A stretch of 23,469 nt of DNA, taken from contig JADGPO010000121.1 in the NCBI GenBank assembly GCA_017882405.1, positions 1-23,469 on the forward strand, read 5' to 3'. Shown here one piece after another: positions 21,873 to 23,469 of this stretch. Below the pieces are notes generated by a model that worked only from the letters and a program-made list of their open reading frames with translations, made no database searches and had not been told where the DNA came from. The DNA comes from Solirubrobacteraceae bacterium (GTDB lineage Bacteria; Actinomycetota; Thermoleophilia; Solirubrobacterales; Solirubrobacteraceae). The position numbers and the translations under genes were made by a program. Position 1 is the first letter of the stretch. The number at the start of each line of letters is the position of its first letter.

Positions 21873-22057
21873 TGTACCGCCGAACCGAGAAATCCCCGAT
21901 CCTCCGGCAGGCCGGCGTGCTGCTGATCGTCACCGGCGTCGTCGGCCCCCTCTGGTCCGCCGTGTGTGCGATCGGCGACCGGGCGGTCGCGGACTGGATC
22001 ACAGCCAGCCCAGAGGTTGTTCTTGCTCCGGTCGCTGTGGCGCCCAGCTCAGCCTGA
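21872..22057 (+). CDS. Small single-pass membrane protein between acetyltransferase and deacetylase genes, 61 aa
   Basis: A 61-aa protein of no recognised family. It has a basic N-terminus (MYRRTEKSPILRQ), one hydrophobic segment (AGVLLIVTGVVGPLWSAVCAIG), a short polar stretch and a hydrophobic, Pro-containing tail. A membrane-anchored protein with a cytoplasmic basic end is predicted. Its ATG overlaps the acetyltransferase stop and its TGA overlaps the deacetylase start, both as TGATG. It is thus locked between the two enzymes in translation. Third positions are mostly G or C. It could tether one of the enzymes to the membrane or be a regulator; nothing in the sequence decides this. Confidence 0.65.
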   Translation: MYRRTEKSPILRQAGVLLIVTGVVGPLWSAVCAIGDRAVADWITASPEVVLAPVAVAPSSA

Positions 22058-23070
22058 TGGGATCTGCGGTGTATTTCTCGCATCCCGCCTGCCTGGAGCA
22101 CGAGACGACGGGCGGGCATCCGGAGCGCCCGGCGCGCATTGCTGCGATTGAGTCGTCGCTCGCCCAGCGCGGATGGCTCGGCTACGAAGTTCGCCAGGCG
22201 CCACCGGCGTCTCGCGAGATGCTCGTCGCGGTGCATTCCGCCGAGTACGTGGACGCGGTGCGTTTGCTGAGCGAGAGCGGCGGAGGCACCTTTGACCAGG
22301 AGAACATCGTGAGTGAAGGGTCCTACCGCGCCGCGGCACACGCGTCAGGCGCTGCGTGTGCCATGGTGGAGACCCTGTTGGCAGGAGGAGGGCCGCGCGT
22401 CGGCTTCTGCGCTACCAGACCGCCCGGGCACCACGCGCGCGTGGACACTACCTCCGGGTTCTGCCTTTTCAACCATATCGCGGTCGCGACTGCTCACGCG
22501 CTGGACTCGCTGGGCGCACGCCGGGTGTTCATCTTCGACTGGGACGTGCACCACGGCGACGGAACTAACGACATCTTCCGAACCACGGACGCCGTTCTGT
22601 TCGCGAGCATCCACCATTCCGGGACCTTCCCGGGTACCGGGCCCATCGACGACGCAGGAGTGCGTGCCGGCGAGGGTTACTCGATCAACCTGCCGGTCCA
22701 AGAAGGATCCTACGAAGACGCGTGGTTCTCGCTACTGGAGCACATCGTGATCCCCGCCGCTGAGGAGTTCCAGCCCGACCTGGTGCTGATCTCCGCCGGG
22801 TATGACGCCCACCGCGATGACGAGCAGGCCGCCGGCGAGCTCGAGGCGTCCTCGTTCGCTGAGATGGCGCGATACATCCGGGGGCTGGGAGCCCGGACCG
22901 GCGCACCGGTGGGAGCCGTCCTGGAGGGTGGATACGCGCTCGACGCGCTCGCCTCCTCGGTGTGCGCAACGATGGAGGCGCTCGCCGGCGACGAGCCGGC
23001 GGACTCGGTTGCGCCGGACTTCTTCACCTGCCTGGCCGCGTCCCACATCGGCTTCCATTGGAGATTGTGA
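22057..23070 (+). CDS. Histone-deacetylase-family (AcuC/class II-like) zinc deacetylase
   Basis: A 337-aa enzyme of the arginase/HDAC fold. HPERPARI is near the N-terminus. RPPGHHARVDTTSGFCLFN holds the catalytic His pair 125-126, and DWDVHHGDGTND gives zinc ligands Asp163 and His165. SAGYDAH gives the third ligand Asp250, and LEGGYAL has the catalytic Tyr293. All key residues are present, so it should be active on acetylated lysine or another acetylated amine, such as an acetylpolyamine. It directly follows the acetyltransferase and the small membrane gene by TGATG coupling. This suggests that it reverses the acetylation made by the upstream enzyme, as AcuC does for AcuA in Bacillus. The ATG at 22057 fits the family start. 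Confidence 0.92.
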   Translation: MGSAVYFSHPACLEHETTGGHPERPARIAAIESSLAQRGWLGYEVRQAPPASREMLVAVHSAEYVDAVRLLSESGGGTFDQENIVSEGSYRAAAHASGAACAMVETLLAGGGPRVGFCATRPPGHHARVDTTSGFCLFNHIAVATAHALDSLGARRVFIFDWDVHHGDGTNDIFRTTDAVLFASIHHSGTFPGTGPIDDAGVRAGEGYSINLPVQEGSYEDAWFSLLEHIVIPAAEEFQPDLVLISAGYDAHRDDEQAAGELEASSFAEMARYIRGLGARTGAPVGAVLEGGYALDALASSVCATMEALAGDEPADSVAPDFFTCLAASHIGFHWRL

Positions 23071-23355
23071 GCGATCGCGACCCAGGCTTGAGAATCGCCC
23101 TTGTGTGCGCCGCGGCGTGTCGGCCAGGATCCAAGCACTCAGCTCCGACGTCAACCGCAGCCGAGCCATCTGCGCCGTCCAGCTGTAACCCAGCTCGATC
23201 AGCTCCAAGAGAAAACCGCGCGCCAACGGTCAAGCCGGCGATTTATGCCGAGTCGGTCAACGGTCTACACCGCGCTCAGCAGCAGAAACATAAGCCATGC
23301 CCGATCAACTCGGCATTACGCCCGCCCCGGCATAACGACTTGTGTGGAGCGGGGT
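23071..23355. other. Gap of 285 bp with repeats but no convincing gene
   Basis: A minus-strand frame starting at 23226 is open into the deacetylase gene but shows no family, and it becomes an antisense shadow. The right half carries the CGGCAT repeat cluster described separately and is less GC-rich than the genes. The gap lies between convergent genes, but I see no strong intrinsic terminator. Confidence 0.45.
23243..23337. repeat. Cluster of three CGGCAT(A/T)A repeats in mixed orientation
   Basis: TTATGCCGAGT at 23243-23253 is inverted relative to ACTCGGCATTACG at 23308-23320, with 9 bases perfectly complementary and 10 of 11 over the longer arm. A third copy, CCGGCATAACG, lies at 23327-23337, direct to the second. 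Similar short TTATGCCG repeats occur at the ends of tyrosine-recombinase elements, but no recombinase gene is present in the window. Confidence 0.4.
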
Positions 23356-23469
23356 TTATCTGGAGAACAGTCGCCCGGCTTGCTCCAGGTGCTGGGTGGC
23401 CCGGTCGAGGTCGTCGTGGCAGCGCTGCACCCAGGCTTCTCCCCAGAAGAAGTTGCAGCTCGTCTCGGC
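23356..23469 (-). CDS. 3' end of an unidentified gene entering from the right edge
   Basis: Only the last 37 codons and a TAA stop are inside the window. The visible end reads ETSCNFFWGEAWVQRCHDD, then LDRATQHLEQAGRLFSR. The amphipathic final helix and the mostly G/C third positions look like a real protein C-terminus. I do not recognise the family. The gene faces the deacetylase gene, with the repeat cluster in between. Confidence 0.5.
   Translation of the reverse strand, partial: AETSCNFFWGEAWVQRCHDDLDRATQHLEQAGRLFSR

Noticed and set aside
22732..23226. 164-codon minus-strand frame over the deacetylase 3' end
   Set aside because: The first 40 codons look vaguely protein-like but match no family, and the rest is antisense to a well-supported enzyme.
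1..23469. CRISPR arrays, tRNA/rRNA genes, intact insertion sequences
   Set aside because: No spaced direct repeats, cloverleaf-like segments or transposase motifs were seen on either strand; a covariance-model scan would be needed to exclude small RNAs fully.

Overview
This is a high-GC window with many GTG/TTG starts. It carries NucS (the non-canonical mismatch endonuclease of Actinomycetota and archaea), a fused GNAT/acyl-CoA-synthetase acetyltransferase of the actinobacterial domain order, and paired GAF-LuxR regulators. This points to an actinomycete, and I infer the Thermoleophilia (Solirubrobacterales-like) as most likely. No tRNA, rRNA, CRISPR array, prophage or intact insertion sequence was seen.

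Layout. 1-4.4 kb (+): a GcvT-fold protein, two tandem paralogous GAF-LuxR regulators, a 57-aa membrane protein and an M20 metallopeptidase, followed by a scrap of a fumarylacetoacetate-hydrolase-type gene. 4.5-6.2 kb (-): an NlpC/P60 cell-wall hydrolase coupled to a lipoprotein. 6.3-7.6 kb (+): a J-domain/Tudor-like/TPR protein, ending at two back-to-back hairpins. 7.6-9.0 kb: a GroES-like protein with a zinc ribbon (-), divergent from nucS (+), with a 75-aa crotonase C-terminal remnant behind nucS. 9.0-11.7 kb: an operon (-) of quinone oxidoreductase, alkyltransferase-like protein and YjbQ, divergent from an AraC regulator (+). 11.8-15.8 kb: a coiled-coil/Rpf-like muralytic enzyme and a GT-C membrane glycosyltransferase (+) that runs antisense into mreB (-), then a broken membrane-protein gene (+). 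15.9-18.0 kb: an ECHDC3-like crotonase (+) convergent with a class-C-type serine hydrolase (-). 18.1-18.9 kb: a short remnant with the QR-GN-AV-LLQR signature of eCIS/DUF4157 proteins (+), and a helical AT-hook/phasin-like protein (-). 19.1-23.1 kb (+): a translationally coupled set of a small Cys/His ORF, a Pat-type acetyltransferase, a small membrane protein and an HDAC-family deacetylase. The right edge holds a cluster of short CGGCAT repeats and the 3' end of one more gene (-).

Two themes run through the window. First, genes at the head of transcription units mostly lack a Shine-Dalgarno and instead have a (T/C)ANNNT hexamer 6-9 nt before the start codon, which suggests leaderless transcripts; downstream operon genes are coupled by GTGA, ATGA or TGATG overlaps. 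Second, there are at least four decayed gene fragments, so the window has been trimmed by small deletions.

The most interesting candidate system is the coupled acetylation/deacetylation cassette at 19063-23070. It pairs a lysine-acetyltransferase-type enzyme with a zinc deacetylase and two undescribed small proteins.
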